DNA from: Christiangramia bathymodioli
GTDB lineage: Bacteria > Bacteroidota > Bacteroidia > Flavobacteriales > Flavobacteriaceae
Length of the DNA stretch: 64,000 nucleotides
Direction: 5' to 3'
NCBI GenBank assembly: GCA_009735695.1
Contig: SRSL01000001.1
Location: 1,302,048-1,366,047, forward strand
Shown here: positions 7,191 through 16,899 of the stretch, in pieces
Numbering within the stretch: the stretch's first letter is position 1
How the letters are laid out: every line of letters starts with the position of its first letter
The notes under the pieces: generated by a model
Told to the model about the DNA's origin: nothing
What the model saw: the letters and a program-made list of their open reading frames with translations, nothing else
Databases searched by the model: none
Made by a program: the position numbers and the translations under genes

Positions 7191-9257
7191 TTACCAGATC
7201 CTTACCCGTTCTGCTGGTGGTACATACATAGCATCACCTTCCTCGATCACGAAAGCATCATACCAGGCATCGATATTCTGAAGCGGTACATAAGCCCTGT
7301 ACATTCCTGGAGAATGCGGATCTGTTTTGATCCTGTTCTTCAATGCCTCATCACGCATTTTGGTTCTCCAAACGGTAGCCCAGGACAGGAAGAAACGTTG
7401 CTCTGGAGTAAATCCATCGATCTTTCCAGGATCTCCATGCTCTTCTAAATGAATTTGAAGTCCGTCATAAGCAGCATTTACACCACCAAGATCTCCAATG
7501 TTCTCACCAAGGGTAAATTCTCCGTTGATGAACACGCTGTCAAGAACCTCGATGTTACTGTATTGATCGGCAAGGTCGGCACCAAGCTCCTCGAATTGCT
7601 CAAGGTCTTTATCGGTCCACCAGTTGTTCAGGTTTCCTTCCGCGTCAAAACGAGCACCGCTATCGTCGAATCCATGAGAGATTTCGTGACCTATCACAGC
7701 ACCAATTCCACCATAATTTACAGCTGCATCAGCTTTATAATCGTAGAACGGAGGCTGAAGAATAGCCGCCGGGAACACGATCTCGTTGAAACTTGGGTTA
7801 TAGTAAGCGTTCACCGTTTGCGGAGGCATGAACCATTTGGTCTTGTCTACCGGCTGACCTAATTCAGCCATATTTTCGGCAACTCTCCATTTTTGTGCGT
7901 TCAGCATATTCTGGAAATAAGAACCTCCATTTTCAGGACCGGTGATCTCCAAATCGCTATAATCTTTCCATTTATCTGGATAACCAACCTTTACGGTAAA
8001 AGTGCTCAGTTTTTCAAGCGCCTTCTTCTTGGTTTCCTCGCTCATCCAGCTAAGGTTATTGATCCTGCTTTCGTAAGCCTTTACGATATTAGCGATCATT
8101 TCCTGAGCCTTTTCTTTGGCTTCAGCCGGGAAATGCTCATCTACGTAAAGTTTTCCAAGGGCTTCTCCCACGGTCCCGTTAACGGTAGAAAGCGCTCTTT
8201 CGTTTCTAGGTCTTTGCTCCTGAGCTCCCTGAAGGGTTTTGTCATAGAATTCCCATGATTTGCGCTCTAGTTCAGTAGTTAGAGCAGGGGCTGCATCGTT
8301 GAAAAGGTTCCACTTCAGGTAGGCTTTCCAGTCTTCAACCGAATTCTTAGCGATGATCTGCTGAAGAGCTTCCATATATCCAGGCTGAGAAACGATAATA
8401 GTATCCAGGTCTTTCGCCCCGATACCTTCAAAATAGTTGTTCCATTTCATTCCCGGAACGGTCTTCTGAAGTTCAGCAACCGTCATTGGGTTATAGGTCT
8501 TTCTGGCATCACGGCGCTCCACCTTGTCTAGCTGAGGCTCAGCCAGGCTGGTTTCAAATGCAAGGATGGTCTCTGCTTCGGCTTTAGCTTCCTCTTCAGA
8601 ATAATTAAGATACTGAAGCATCTCGGCGATATAAGCCTTGTACTTTTCTCTCTTATCTTTCGAATCGGCGTCATCAGCTACATAATAATCCCTGTCTGGA
8701 AGTCCAAGTCCGGAAGGATAGATATAGGCAGCATTCATATTGCTGTCTTTTCTATCTGGCTGCACTCCAAAACTGAAGAATCCGGCGCTTCCAAATTTGC
8801 TCATTTCAACCAGGAAAGCCTGAAGATCTTCCTTGTTCTGGATTGCGTCGATCTTCTCAAGATAAGGTTTTACCGGCTCAATACCCTGCTCATTTCGGGT
8901 CAACGTATCCATGATACTTTTATAAAGGAAAACGGCTTTAGCCTGGTCGCTGGAAGCATCCAGGTTTTCGTTTTCTGAAGAACTTTCCAGAAGCGCCAGT
9001 GCATCCTCATCAGTTCTTTGTCTTAATTCCTGGAAACTTCCCCAGGTAGTACGGTCTCCCGGAATTTCGGTTGAATCTAACCAGGCTCCGTTTACGTATC
9101 TGAAGAAATCTTCTTTAGGGGAAGTAGTAGTGTCCATATAGGCCAAATTGATCCCATGAACTTCTTCTTTCTCCACCTTTTTTTCATCATCATTACAACT
9201 GCTTAAAACTCCCAGTCCTAAAAATGATAAAAGCAATAGATTATTGATCTTTTTCAT
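7191..9257 (-). CDS. M13 family zinc metallopeptidase (neprilysin-like lipoprotein)
   Basis: A 688-residue M13 (neprilysin/PepO-type) oligopeptidase anchored as a lipoprotein: the signal ends in LSSC (Cys21). Catalytic zinc residues are H524-E525-x-x-H528 with third ligand E585 in GENIGD and D589. The substrate-backbone motif NAYY is at 483-486 and the invariant C-terminal R-I-W688 ends the protein, so it is complete. It should cleave small peptides in the periplasm or at the cell surface. The next gene upstream, on the same strand, is an S9 peptidase 58 bp away, which suggests a peptide-utilisation role for the pair. Confidence 0.96.
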   Translation of the reverse strand: MKKINNLLLLSFLGLGVLSSCNDDEKKVEKEEVHGINLAYMDTTTSPKEDFFRYVNGAWLDSTEIPGDRTTWGSFQELRQRTDEDALALLESSSENENLDASSDQAKAVFLYKSIMDTLTRNEQGIEPVKPYLEKIDAIQNKEDLQAFLVEMSKFGSAGFFSFGVQPDRKDSNMNAAYIYPSGLGLPDRDYYVADDADSKDKREKYKAYIAEMLQYLNYSEEEAKAEAETILAFETSLAEPQLDKVERRDARKTYNPMTVAELQKTVPGMKWNNYFEGIGAKDLDTIIVSQPGYMEALQQIIAKNSVEDWKAYLKWNLFNDAAPALTTELERKSWEFYDKTLQGAQEQRPRNERALSTVNGTVGEALGKLYVDEHFPAEAKEKAQEMIANIVKAYESRINNLSWMSEETKKKALEKLSTFTVKVGYPDKWKDYSDLEITGPENGGSYFQNMLNAQKWRVAENMAELGQPVDKTKWFMPPQTVNAYYNPSFNEIVFPAAILQPPFYDYKADAAVNYGGIGAVIGHEISHGFDDSGARFDAEGNLNNWWTDKDLEQFEELGADLADQYSNIEVLDSVFINGEFTLGENIGDLGGVNAAYDGLQIHLEEHGDPGKIDGFTPEQRFFLSWATVWRTKMRDEALKNRIKTDPHSPGMYRAYVPLQNIDAWYDAFVIEEGDAMYVPPAERVRIW

Positions 9258-9315
9258 TAATGTTAATTTTTTAAAATCGCGGCTAATATATTAAAAAGAA
9301 CCTGCAATAAATACA

Positions 9316-12132
9316 TTATTTATCTTCCAGGTCATACTGAAGATCTTTTCCTTTCATGACGGCCGGAACGCCTTCTGTCATCCATACCGGAGCCGGTTCA
9401 TCCTTGAGATAATGATCAAAAAACTGCATCATCCTGATCGAAAGATCCTGGCGATTCTTCATCTTTCTTAGATTATGTGCCTCGTCATTATAAACCAGCA
9501 GCCACGCAGGTTTGTTCAATCTTCTCATCCCCATGAACATTTCGATTCCCTGGTAATAAGGCACAGCTCCATCTGCATCGTTATGCATCATCAATAAGGG
9601 TGTTTCAATTTCCGGAATTCCGAATAATGGTGAGTTTTCCAGGTAAAGATCCAGACCTTCCCAGAGGTTCTTCCCTATACGGCTTTGGGTTTGCTCGTAC
9701 TGGAAGGCGCGGCTGAGTCCGCTGCCCCATCTAATCCCTCCATAGGCAGAGGTCATGTTGCTAACCGGTGCCCCAGCCATTGCCGCAGCGAACTTATCGG
9801 TTTTGGTCACCAGGTAAGCGACCTGGTAGCCACCCCAGCTCTGTCCCTGGATCGCCATATTTTCCTGGTCGATATAACCGAGTTCCTCAAGGGCTTCTAC
9901 TCCGGAAACGATACAGTTATAGGCGCTTTCGCCTGGCTTACCTTCGGTATAAACGATGTCTGGAACAAACACCACATAATCATTGCTTACCAGGTAAGAC
10001 ATATTCACTACTGATGCACTTGGCTGCGGAGAATAATATCGATTCAGATTATCGCTTCTTCGCTCATAGAAATAAGTGATTAATGGATATTTCTTATTCG
10101 GATCGAAATTTTCTGGCTTGTAAATAATGCCTTCCAGTTCCGTGCCGTCGTAGGCCGTCCATGAAAAAGGTTCAGAAGTTCCCCATTTGAAATCCTTTTG
10201 CTGCGGATTTGCATTGGTTAACCTGATAGCATTCGAATTTTTGTTTTCGAACAAATAGAGGTCAGGGTAATTCTGGAAATTACTTTTTCTATAGATCAGT
10301 ACATCGGCATCATCGGCCACCGCAATATCGTCTAACACCATTCCTTCGGGTGAAAGCAGGCTTTCCATTTTCCCGTTTTTGGGATTCAATAGAAGCAGAC
10401 TTTCGGTTTTATCATTTTTATCGAATGCGGTTACCAGTAAACGATCCTTGAAATAAGATGCCGAATTACGATCTTCCCTGTCCAGCCTTAAACTGCGATA
10501 AACGATATTATTATACCTTCCGTTCTCGGTAATATTTTCAGGAGTTTTGTCCTTGTCTAGGTCTGCCATCCAGATGTCGAACTGGTCGAAAATAAGAGCT
10601 TTTCCATCTTCGGTAAATCCGCCAAAGCCATAGGAACCCGCAGAGGCGGGAACATCATTTTCCACATCCTGGAAATCGATCTCCAAACTTCCGGTAAGGT
10701 TTCTTTTTTCATTTTTTTCCAGGTCCAGGGCATACCAGTTTTGATCATCACGGTTAAAATACACCGCATATTTTCCGTCAGGTGAAAGATCGGGATTGGC
10801 AGAACTTTCTTCAATTGCCAGTCTTTTGGTTCCGTTTTTAGTGTCTACGATATAAAAATCACGGCTCCATGGATATTTCCAGGAGCGGGAAACATCGTAC
10901 GGGGAAGTGGTATAGCCCAGGATATATCGTTGCTCACGATCTTTATCCAGTTCCAGGTATTCCAGTTCCTTGTCGTGCAGGGTTACGATCCTGTCACTTT
11001 CGGTATCCAGGTAAGATAGGTAAGCCTTATCTTCCAATTGTTTTAATTTCACTTTTTGCTCCGGCTGAATAAGCTTGTCCTGATAGTTCCAGACGTCTAC
11101 TTCCGGCACTTCTTCTTCAAGAAGGGTGGTATCTACATCAAAATTCCTGGCGGGACGGGAATAAAAGAACAGTCTTTTCGCATTTTCTGAAAAGAATGGT
11201 GCCTGAGCCGCGCTCAATTCCCAGTCTTTTCTAAGATTCTTGCCAAGCGTGTCGGTAATTTGATTCAACTTATCATTTCTTAAATGAAATAATTCGAATT
11301 TTAAACTGTCATTTTCGGTAGAGTCCCGGGCGGCGATATACGCCATTTGATCACCCTTGTTACTTACCGCAATTTTCGAATAGGCGAATCTGCCGGTATC
11401 GATCACTTTCTCTGATCGGTTTCGAAGATCGTATTGGTAAATACCGATATCACCTTTCTTTTCTCCTTTGGTTTTCGAATAGAAAAGGGCAGGAGCATCC
11501 TCGGCCATTTTAAAGTTTTTGATCTGGAAAATGGTATCAGCCATTTTTGAATTAAGATCATAGATCAGGGCATATTCGGCTTCGAGTGCGAGGTTTTTCT
11601 TAGGTTCGGCAAGGCTGTCTTTTTTTTCTGTCGCGGAGCTGTCTTTTGATTTTTCTGGTTTCAGATCCTTGAACTTTTCGATCACTACCCAGCCGGAATA
11701 TTCTTCTGGAGCTTCATATTTCTTAACCCGGTGTATACTGTCTACTAATTTGCCCTGGTTCACATCGAAAATGAAAAAGGCCTCTTTAGACTGCTTATCC
11801 TTTTTTACATCGTCTTTTTTCTCCTGTCTTATCTGCTCGTAATCGGGTTTTCTCAGGAAGAAAATGTAATTCTCATCACTGGAAACAGTGGCGTCATGGC
11901 CGTTATGGTATTGAGAACTGTTACCGGTTTTTCTGTTGAAGATCTTCAGGTAGCCATCTCCGCGGCCGGTGGTGGTATTTACCTCGGTTATGATGAGGTT
12001 CCCGGAATCGGATATCTGAGAGCTTTGAACTGATTTCCAGAGATCATAATCTTCGTGGGTGAGGGCTCTTTTTTCCTGTGAAAATCCTATTGCTGAAATA
12101 AACAACAGGCAAAGGGCGATACGTAAATGCAT
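9316..12132 (-). CDS. S9 family serine peptidase (prolyl oligopeptidase type), secreted
   Basis: A 938-residue secreted peptidase: a signal peptide (residues 1-18, ending GFSQ) is followed by a long beta-propeller-like region (about 30-640) and a C-terminal alpha/beta hydrolase domain. The catalytic triad is readable: S765 in GQSWGGY, D854 in HNDADGAVP and H886 in NDEAHN. It is longer than classic prolyl oligopeptidases (about 700), the extra length being in the propeller, which holds a Lys/Glu/Ser-rich low-complexity stretch near 150-180. It lies between the M13 peptidase and an NTF2-like gene on the same strand. Substrate specificity cannot be read from sequence alone. Confidence 0.93.
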   Translation of the reverse strand: MHLRIALCLLFISAIGFSQEKRALTHEDYDLWKSVQSSQISDSGNLIITEVNTTTGRGDGYLKIFNRKTGNSSQYHNGHDATVSSDENYIFFLRKPDYEQIRQEKKDDVKKDKQSKEAFFIFDVNQGKLVDSIHRVKKYEAPEEYSGWVVIEKFKDLKPEKSKDSSATEKKDSLAEPKKNLALEAEYALIYDLNSKMADTIFQIKNFKMAEDAPALFYSKTKGEKKGDIGIYQYDLRNRSEKVIDTGRFAYSKIAVSNKGDQMAYIAARDSTENDSLKFELFHLRNDKLNQITDTLGKNLRKDWELSAAQAPFFSENAKRLFFYSRPARNFDVDTTLLEEEVPEVDVWNYQDKLIQPEQKVKLKQLEDKAYLSYLDTESDRIVTLHDKELEYLELDKDREQRYILGYTTSPYDVSRSWKYPWSRDFYIVDTKNGTKRLAIEESSANPDLSPDGKYAVYFNRDDQNWYALDLEKNEKRNLTGSLEIDFQDVENDVPASAGSYGFGGFTEDGKALIFDQFDIWMADLDKDKTPENITENGRYNNIVYRSLRLDREDRNSASYFKDRLLVTAFDKNDKTESLLLLNPKNGKMESLLSPEGMVLDDIAVADDADVLIYRKSNFQNYPDLYLFENKNSNAIRLTNANPQQKDFKWGTSEPFSWTAYDGTELEGIIYKPENFDPNKKYPLITYFYERRSDNLNRYYSPQPSASVVNMSYLVSNDYVVFVPDIVYTEGKPGESAYNCIVSGVEALEELGYIDQENMAIQGQSWGGYQVAYLVTKTDKFAAAMAGAPVSNMTSAYGGIRWGSGLSRAFQYEQTQSRIGKNLWEGLDLYLENSPLFGIPEIETPLLMMHNDADGAVPYYQGIEMFMGMRRLNKPAWLLVYNDEAHNLRKMKNRQDLSIRMMQFFDHYLKDEPAPVWMTEGVPAVMKGKDLQYDLEDK

Positions 12133-12177
12133 AATTAAGTTCTATTTATATTTTAGATAGGTTTGAGGCTGAAAGGT

Positions 12178-12708
12178 TTAATTTTTCTTCAGTTTTTTAA
12201 GTTGTTCCTCATCAAAGGTCTTCTTTATTTCGGTTATCTGGTCTACGTTTTCATTTGGAATGGTCATGGACAATACATAATGATGGATCTTCCATTTTCC
12301 GTCTTCCTTGGTGAGCACGCCCGAGCCACGGCAAATTCCCATATGGGTTTCCAGCAGCTCGTCAAACCAGACAACGCCCATATTTTCATGAACAAAAACA
12401 TTGCGATCCAGAGTTTTGAAGGTCCACGCCTTTCCGGAGTCGAAATAGGGTTTTGCAAACTTTTTAAACTCCTTGGCATTCCAGTTTTCTGTGGGATCGG
12501 TACCAATGAATATGGCATCCTTGGTCATTAAATTAAAATAGTCATCAAAATTGGCGGAAGCAGCGGCTTTATGCCAGCTTCCTATAGTATTATTCACCTG
12601 CCTTTCCACGGCTTTGATATTCTTTTCGGTATATTTTACCTGGGCGTTCAAAGCTGGAAGAAAGAAGATTCCCGAGAGGAGGATGCTTATAAAAATCGAT
12701 TTTTTCAT
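12178..12708 (-). CDS. Secreted NTF2-like (SnoaL/DUF4440-type) protein
   Basis: A 176-residue protein with a signal peptide (MKKSIFISILLSG, cleavage after LNAQ) and a single NTF2-like cone domain: the opening helix around AVERQVNNTIGSWHKAAAS, then NLMTKDAIFIGTDP, and a closing strand KWKIHHYVLSMTIP. The frame can be extended upstream to 12813, but that would overlap the neighbouring lipoprotein gene; the ATG at 12708 gives a proper signal peptide. Family members are enzymes or small-ligand binders; no catalytic residues can be assigned. It lies 28 bp downstream of a lipoprotein gene. Confidence 0.8.
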   Translation of the reverse strand: MKKSIFISILLSGIFFLPALNAQVKYTEKNIKAVERQVNNTIGSWHKAAASANFDDYFNLMTKDAIFIGTDPTENWNAKEFKKFAKPYFDSGKAWTFKTLDRNVFVHENMGVVWFDELLETHMGICRGSGVLTKEDGKWKIHHYVLSMTIPNENVDQITEIKKTFDEEQLKKLKKN

Positions 12709-12736
12709 TGATTGTGATTGATTAATTGTTCTGAAT

Positions 12737-13303
12737 TTATTGTTGGTTGCTGGCATTTGCTGCTGAATCCATCTGTCGTTCCATTTTTTCGAATTCATCC
12801 AGTTCCTTTTCAAAATCCTCCAGGCTTTTCAGGAAAATTTCATTTAGCTGAATCTTTAAATTATTGAATTCGGTATATAATTCCTGGCCGGTTTCAGATA
12901 TCTTTTGTGCATCTGGTTCCTGTTTTCTGGAATATTGCTGAAGCAGCTGTGCTTTGGTATTTACGACATTCAACCTGGCTTCCACGGCTACTGAACGCAG
13001 GCTGTCTGGAATGGAATTCGAGAGTGAAGACATGATCTGGGCGATGGCACCGGCATCGTTCATCAATTCACGAACACTGGAGTTTTTCAGTTTATCGATC
13101 TCGTTCTGCGCTGTGATATATTCTACCCAGTTCAGGGCATAATCCCTTGCTTCAGGATTTAATCCAATTTGCTGATCATCGATATTCAATGAAGCCTGGA
13201 AAGCAGTTGAATCAATCACGGTCCCGGCCGATTCTTCCGCATCCTGTTCAGTCTTACAAGCGAAAATTGACAGAATGCCTAGAAAAAGGATGAATTTTTT
13301 CAT
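12737..13303 (-). CDS. Lipoprotein of unknown function, coiled-coil rich
   Basis: A 188-residue predicted lipoprotein (lipobox SIFAC, Cys16). The mature chain is almost entirely helical and charged, with coiled-coil-like segments at about 60-120 and 135-185, and ends in a Gln/Asn tail. No known domain is recognised. It is probably co-transcribed with the NTF2-like gene downstream. Confidence 0.65.
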   Translation of the reverse strand: MKKFILFLGILSIFACKTEQDAEESAGTVIDSTAFQASLNIDDQQIGLNPEARDYALNWVEYITAQNEIDKLKNSSVRELMNDAGAIAQIMSSLSNSIPDSLRSVAVEARLNVVNTKAQLLQQYSRKQEPDAQKISETGQELYTEFNNLKIQLNEIFLKSLEDFEKELDEFEKMERQMDSAANASNQQ

Positions 13304-13406
13304 GTTACGGTTTAGATGTCTTACAAAGTTATTGATTATTTGCTGTTTTAACTTGTCAAATTCATATTGTTGAATTCCTAAAAAGCAACCCGAAGAAAAT
13401 TAGATT

Positions 13407-13440
13407 ATTGCGATTTCCGGTTTATAATTAAATATATTTG
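13407..13440 (+). promoter_or_regulatory. Promoter of the threonine dehydrogenase gene
   Basis: A TATATTTG box at 13433-13440 fits the Bacteroidota -7 consensus TAnnTTTG, with ATTG at 13407-13410 as a candidate -33 element (22-nt gap). The start codon follows 15 nt after the -7 box, so the leader would be very short. Confidence 0.55.
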
Positions 13441-13455
13441 CAAAAAATTTAATGT

Positions 13456-14415
13456 ATGGCGCGAAAAATTTTGATCATTGGTGCTTGCGGGCAGATTGGA
13501 ACAGAACTCACCATGAAGTTACGAGAGATGCATGGCAACGAAAATGTAGTTGCCAGTGATATCAGGGAAGGTGCAGGGGAGTTGATGGAATCCGGACCAT
13601 TTGAGATATTGAATGCTACTGATGAGGACCATATTCGTGAGATCGTAGAGAAATATGAGATAAATGAGGTTTATCTGATGGCTGCCATGCTTAGCGCCAC
13701 TGCCGAAAAAGCTCCAATGAAAGCCTGGGACCTCAACATGGATTCTCTTTTTCATATTCTGAAATTAGGAAGAGAGGGCAAGCTTGATAAGATATTCTGG
13801 CCTTCCAGCATTGCGGTTTTTGGACCTTCTACTCCAAAGGAAGGAACCCCTCAAACCACCATTATGGAACCTACCACCGTTTACGGAATAAGCAAACAAA
13901 CCGGAGAACGCTGGTGTGAATATTTCCACAGAAAGTTTGGCGTGGATGTGCGTAGCATACGCTACCCTGGAATCATCAGTTATAAAACATTGCCAGGTGG
14001 TGGAACTACCGATTATGCCATTGAGATCTTTCACGAGGCACTGAAGAATGGGGAATATACCAGTTTTCTTTCACAGGATGCCGCGTTGCCAATGATGTAT
14101 ATGGATGATGCTATCAAGGCAACCATCGATATCATGGAAGCTCCTGCTGAAAAAATAAAGGTAAGATCATCTTACAATCTGGCAGCTATCAGCTTTACTC
14201 CAGAAATTCTTGCCGAGGAAATCAAAAAACATATAGCCGATTTCAAAATTTCCTATGAACCGGATTTCCGCCAGGCAATTGCTGAATCATGGCCGTCTAG
14301 TATAGATGATTCTGCTGCCCGTGAGGACTGGGGCTGGAAACATGAATTTGACCTTTCCAGAATGACCAAGGTCATGCTTAAAGGTGTAAGCGAAACCCTT
14401 AAGGAAAATGCCTGA
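13456..14415 (+). CDS. NAD-dependent L-threonine 3-dehydrogenase, short-chain (epimerase-like) type
   Basis: A 319-residue extended short-chain dehydrogenase. The NAD-binding motif is G9-A-C-G-Q-I-G15, with D35 as the likely NAD-selecting acid. The active site reads S117-S118 and Y143-x-x-x-K147. The overall sequence matches the UDP-galactose-epimerase-like threonine dehydrogenases known from Flavobacterium and Cupriavidus, which oxidise L-threonine to 2-amino-3-oxobutyrate, rather than sugar epimerases. The gene is monocistronic between a clear promoter and a strong terminator. A sugar-nucleotide epimerase is the main alternative but less likely. Confidence 0.85.
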   Translation: MARKILIIGACGQIGTELTMKLREMHGNENVVASDIREGAGELMESGPFEILNATDEDHIREIVEKYEINEVYLMAAMLSATAEKAPMKAWDLNMDSLFHILKLGREGKLDKIFWPSSIAVFGPSTPKEGTPQTTIMEPTTVYGISKQTGERWCEYFHRKFGVDVRSIRYPGIISYKTLPGGGTTDYAIEIFHEALKNGEYTSFLSQDAALPMMYMDDAIKATIDIMEAPAEKIKVRSSYNLAAISFTPEILAEEIKKHIADFKISYEPDFRQAIAESWPSSIDDSAAREDWGWKHEFDLSRMTKVMLKGVSETLKENA

Positions 14416-14433
14416 TTGGAGTCGAAACGCGTT

Positions 14434-14472
14434 AAAAGAAAAGCCCCACGCTATTGCATGGGGCTTTTTTAC
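14434..14472. terminator. Bidirectional terminator
   Basis: Stem AAGCCCCA/TGGGGCTT with A-run and T-run flanks, between the convergent threonine dehydrogenase and cold shock genes. Confidence 0.75.
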
Positions 14473-14493
14473 TCGGTAATCAGAAAAAATATA

Positions 14494-14688
14494 TTATTCG
14501 ATCACGCGTACTTCTGTAGCGTTCACTCCTTTTCTTCCTTCTGTTTCTTCGTACTCTACTCTGTCACCTTCCTGAATAGTTTCTCCATTCAAACCGGTTA
14601 CGTGTACGAAAATGTCTCTTTTGGTGTCGTCGTTTGTAATGAATCCATAACCTTTTGATTCATTGAAAAATTTAACTGTGCCTTGCAT
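14494..14688 (-). CDS. Cold shock domain protein (CspA family)
   Basis: A 64-residue single cold-shock (OB-fold) domain that binds single-stranded RNA/DNA. RNP1 is K12-G-Y-G-F-I17 and RNP2 is D25-I-F-V-H-V30; length and opening (MQGTVKFFNESKGYGFI) are canonical. It is monocistronic. A minus-strand TATGTTTG at 14712-14719 is a reasonable -7 box about 24 nt upstream. Whether it is cold-induced cannot be told from sequence. Confidence 0.96.
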   Translation of the reverse strand: MQGTVKFFNESKGYGFITNDDTKRDIFVHVTGLNGETIQEGDRVEYEETEGRKGVNATEVRVIE

Positions 14689-14782
14689 AAAAATAATAAA
14701 TTAATAAAGCACAAACATACAGGTAAAAAATTTAGAATCGACTGAAAATCAGAATTTTTTGTAAATTTTTTTTGATTATCTT

Positions 14783-15022
14783 TTAATCAATTCCCCGATC
14801 CCTCATTTTTTTCATGTTCTCTTCGGATAGAGTGTAGTCTTTCAATCTTTTGCCTTTCCAGCGAACATAGAGGAAGATGGGCATAAAGATAAAAGCACTT
14901 ACCAGGACCGAAATCCCAATGATTCGATCTCCGGTTAGTATTTCACCGGTAAGCCTGAAGTAGAATCCAGTTCCAATCGCGATAAGAATGGCTATTCCCA
15001 GTATTTTTAAAAATAAGTTCAT
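14783..15022 (-). CDS. Small membrane protein of unknown function
   Basis: A 79-residue protein with two hydrophobic helices (about 4-22 and 34-53), followed by a basic segment (RWKGKRLKDY) and a charged tail. No domain is recognised. It is 29 bp downstream of the ClC gene on the same strand and may be co-transcribed with it. Confidence 0.65.
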   Translation of the reverse strand: MNLFLKILGIAILIAIGTGFYFRLTGEILTGDRIIGISVLVSAFIFMPIFLYVRWKGKRLKDYTLSEENMKKMRDRGID

Positions 15023-15051
15023 TTTGTTTTTTAATTTTTGAAATGCTAAGA

Positions 15052-16842
15052 TTAGACCGTAACCTCGATGAGTTTCTTACGATAGGCCGTTAGCATTTTC
15101 GATTTTGATATAAAGCCAACATACTTGCCTTCCCTTACTACCGGCAGGTTCCAGGCATCGCTTTGCTGGAATTTCTGCATGATGTCTTTCATCCTGTCTT
15201 TTTCCAGATCAATTATTTCCGGCGCCTGTTGCATGATATCCTGGACCTTCACTTCGTCATAAAGTTTGTCATTGAACATAATGGGTCTAATATCATCTAA
15301 AAGTATGATGCCCATGAAATTACGATTTTCATCTACCACCGGAAAAATATTCCGCGAAGATTTTACCACCCCTTCATGTATCACGTTACCAAGATTCATA
15401 TCGATATCCAGCGGAATAAAATTCTTTTCAATAACCTGAGAAATGTTCATCAGGGTAAGGATGGTGTGGTCCTTATCATGGGTGAGCAGGTCGCCACGTT
15501 GCGCGAGTTCCATGGTATAGACCGAATGCGGCTGAAATTTACTGGTGATCATGTACGAAATGGCTGCTGTGATCATAAGCGGAATGAACAGTTCATAACC
15601 GTGAGTTAACTCGGCAATAAGGAAAATAGCTGTGAGCGGAGCATGTAAAACTCCTGCCATAAGTCCCGCCATGCCAACCAACGTAAAATTACTTACTGAA
15701 ATCTGATTATTAAAAAGTCCCAGGTTGTTCAACAGTAAGGCAAAACCATGTCCCATGGCACTTCCCATGAACATCACCGGGGCGAAGATTCCGCCGATAC
15801 CACCGGCACTGAGCGTAAGGGAAGTAGCTATAATCTTAAAGATCACCAGCCCGGTGAGCAAAAAAATCACGACCCAGATATTTTCCAGGTAGGCGTTAAA
15901 GAGATTGGTACCCAATGCCTCCAGGTAATTTTCCTGCAAGAGGTTATTCACTACGTTATATCCTTCCCCGTATAGCGGCGGGATAAAGAAAATGATTAAA
16001 CCCAGCAGCAATCCTGAAGTTAGAAGCCGCATGATCTGTGACCTGATCCTGAGCATTGTTTTCATCAATTTAAAATGAATCCAGGTAAAATAAATAGAGC
16101 ATCCTGCTGCCAGTGTCCCAAGCAAAATATAGTATGGAACCTCTGAAATGGTAAAGGCATCTTCCAGTTTAAAGGGTAAAATAATTTCGCTTCCGTAGAA
16201 AAAATAGGAGGTAAGCACTGCCGAAACCGAAGCGATCAGCAATGGCAGTAAGGATGCTAGGGTAAGGTCCAGACTGAAAACTTCCACCGCGAAAATGATG
16301 GCTGCGATGGGAGCATTAAAGATCGAAGACATGGCTCCTGCCGCCGCACAGCCTATTAATAGTGTTCTGGAGGTTTGATTCAGTAAAAATAGTCGGGAAA
16401 GATTAGAGCCAATCGATGCCCCGGAAGCCACCGTAGGTGCTTCAAGTCCCACCGAACCGCCAAATCCAACTGTGATTGGGGCGGTTATGAGAGATGAATA
16501 CATCTGGAATCGTTTCATAATCCCTTTCTGCCTTGAAATGGCGTAGAGGGTGGATGGAATTCCCTGCCCAATTCTCCGGCGAATAATGAATTTGAAGATG
16601 AGGTAGACAATCAATAATCCTACAACCGGAAAAATAAAATAATAGGCGTTGTGGTAGCTTATGAAGGGATCTCCTTTTAAGAGCACCTGGATAAAGTGCG
16701 TAAGGTTCTTGATGGTCACCGCGCATATTCCGGCAATAAATCCAATAAGCGCACTAATGATCATTAGGAACTGGCGATGCGAAAGGTTCCTGGATTTCCA
16801 GTTCAGGAACTTGTGCAACAAAGATTTACGGAATTTTGCCAC
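15052..16842 (-). CDS. ClC-type chloride channel/antiporter with C-terminal CBS pair
   Basis: A 596-residue ClC family membrane protein moving Cl- (or another anion), perhaps in exchange for H+. Family motifs are G92-Q-G-I-P96 (selectivity segment), GGSVGLEAP with E134 at the external gating-glutamate position, and GGIFAP near 345-352. About 430 residues of membrane domain are followed by two CBS domains (about 460-596), which usually bind adenine nucleotides. The gate glutamate is kept, so H+ coupling is possible. The gene starts 57 bp after aspS on the same strand, with a terminator-like hairpin in between. Confidence 0.92.
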   Translation of the reverse strand: MAKFRKSLLHKFLNWKSRNLSHRQFLMIISALIGFIAGICAVTIKNLTHFIQVLLKGDPFISYHNAYYFIFPVVGLLIVYLIFKFIIRRRIGQGIPSTLYAISRQKGIMKRFQMYSSLITAPITVGFGGSVGLEAPTVASGASIGSNLSRLFLLNQTSRTLLIGCAAAGAMSSIFNAPIAAIIFAVEVFSLDLTLASLLPLLIASVSAVLTSYFFYGSEIILPFKLEDAFTISEVPYYILLGTLAAGCSIYFTWIHFKLMKTMLRIRSQIMRLLTSGLLLGLIIFFIPPLYGEGYNVVNNLLQENYLEALGTNLFNAYLENIWVVIFLLTGLVIFKIIATSLTLSAGGIGGIFAPVMFMGSAMGHGFALLLNNLGLFNNQISVSNFTLVGMAGLMAGVLHAPLTAIFLIAELTHGYELFIPLMITAAISYMITSKFQPHSVYTMELAQRGDLLTHDKDHTILTLMNISQVIEKNFIPLDIDMNLGNVIHEGVVKSSRNIFPVVDENRNFMGIILLDDIRPIMFNDKLYDEVKVQDIMQQAPEIIDLEKDRMKDIMQKFQQSDAWNLPVVREGKYVGFISKSKMLTAYRKKLIEVTV

Positions 16843-16867
16843 CTTTAGGGAATTAGCCTATGAATAT

Positions 16868-16893
16868 AAAAAATCCCGCATTACGCGGGATGT
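16868..16893 (-). terminator. Terminator of aspS
   Basis: Stem ATCCCGC/GCGGGAT followed on the minus strand by a T-run, 7 bp past the aspS stop. Confidence 0.7.
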
Positions 16894-16899
16894 GATTTC

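Noticed and set aside
7093-7281. A 62-codon frame running from the 26-bp repeat into the M13 peptidase gene.
   Set aside because: It consists of repeat, terminator and antisense coding sequence.
12709-12813. Extension of the NTF2-like gene upstream.
   Set aside because: It overlaps the lipoprotein gene and hides a clear signal peptide starting at 12708.
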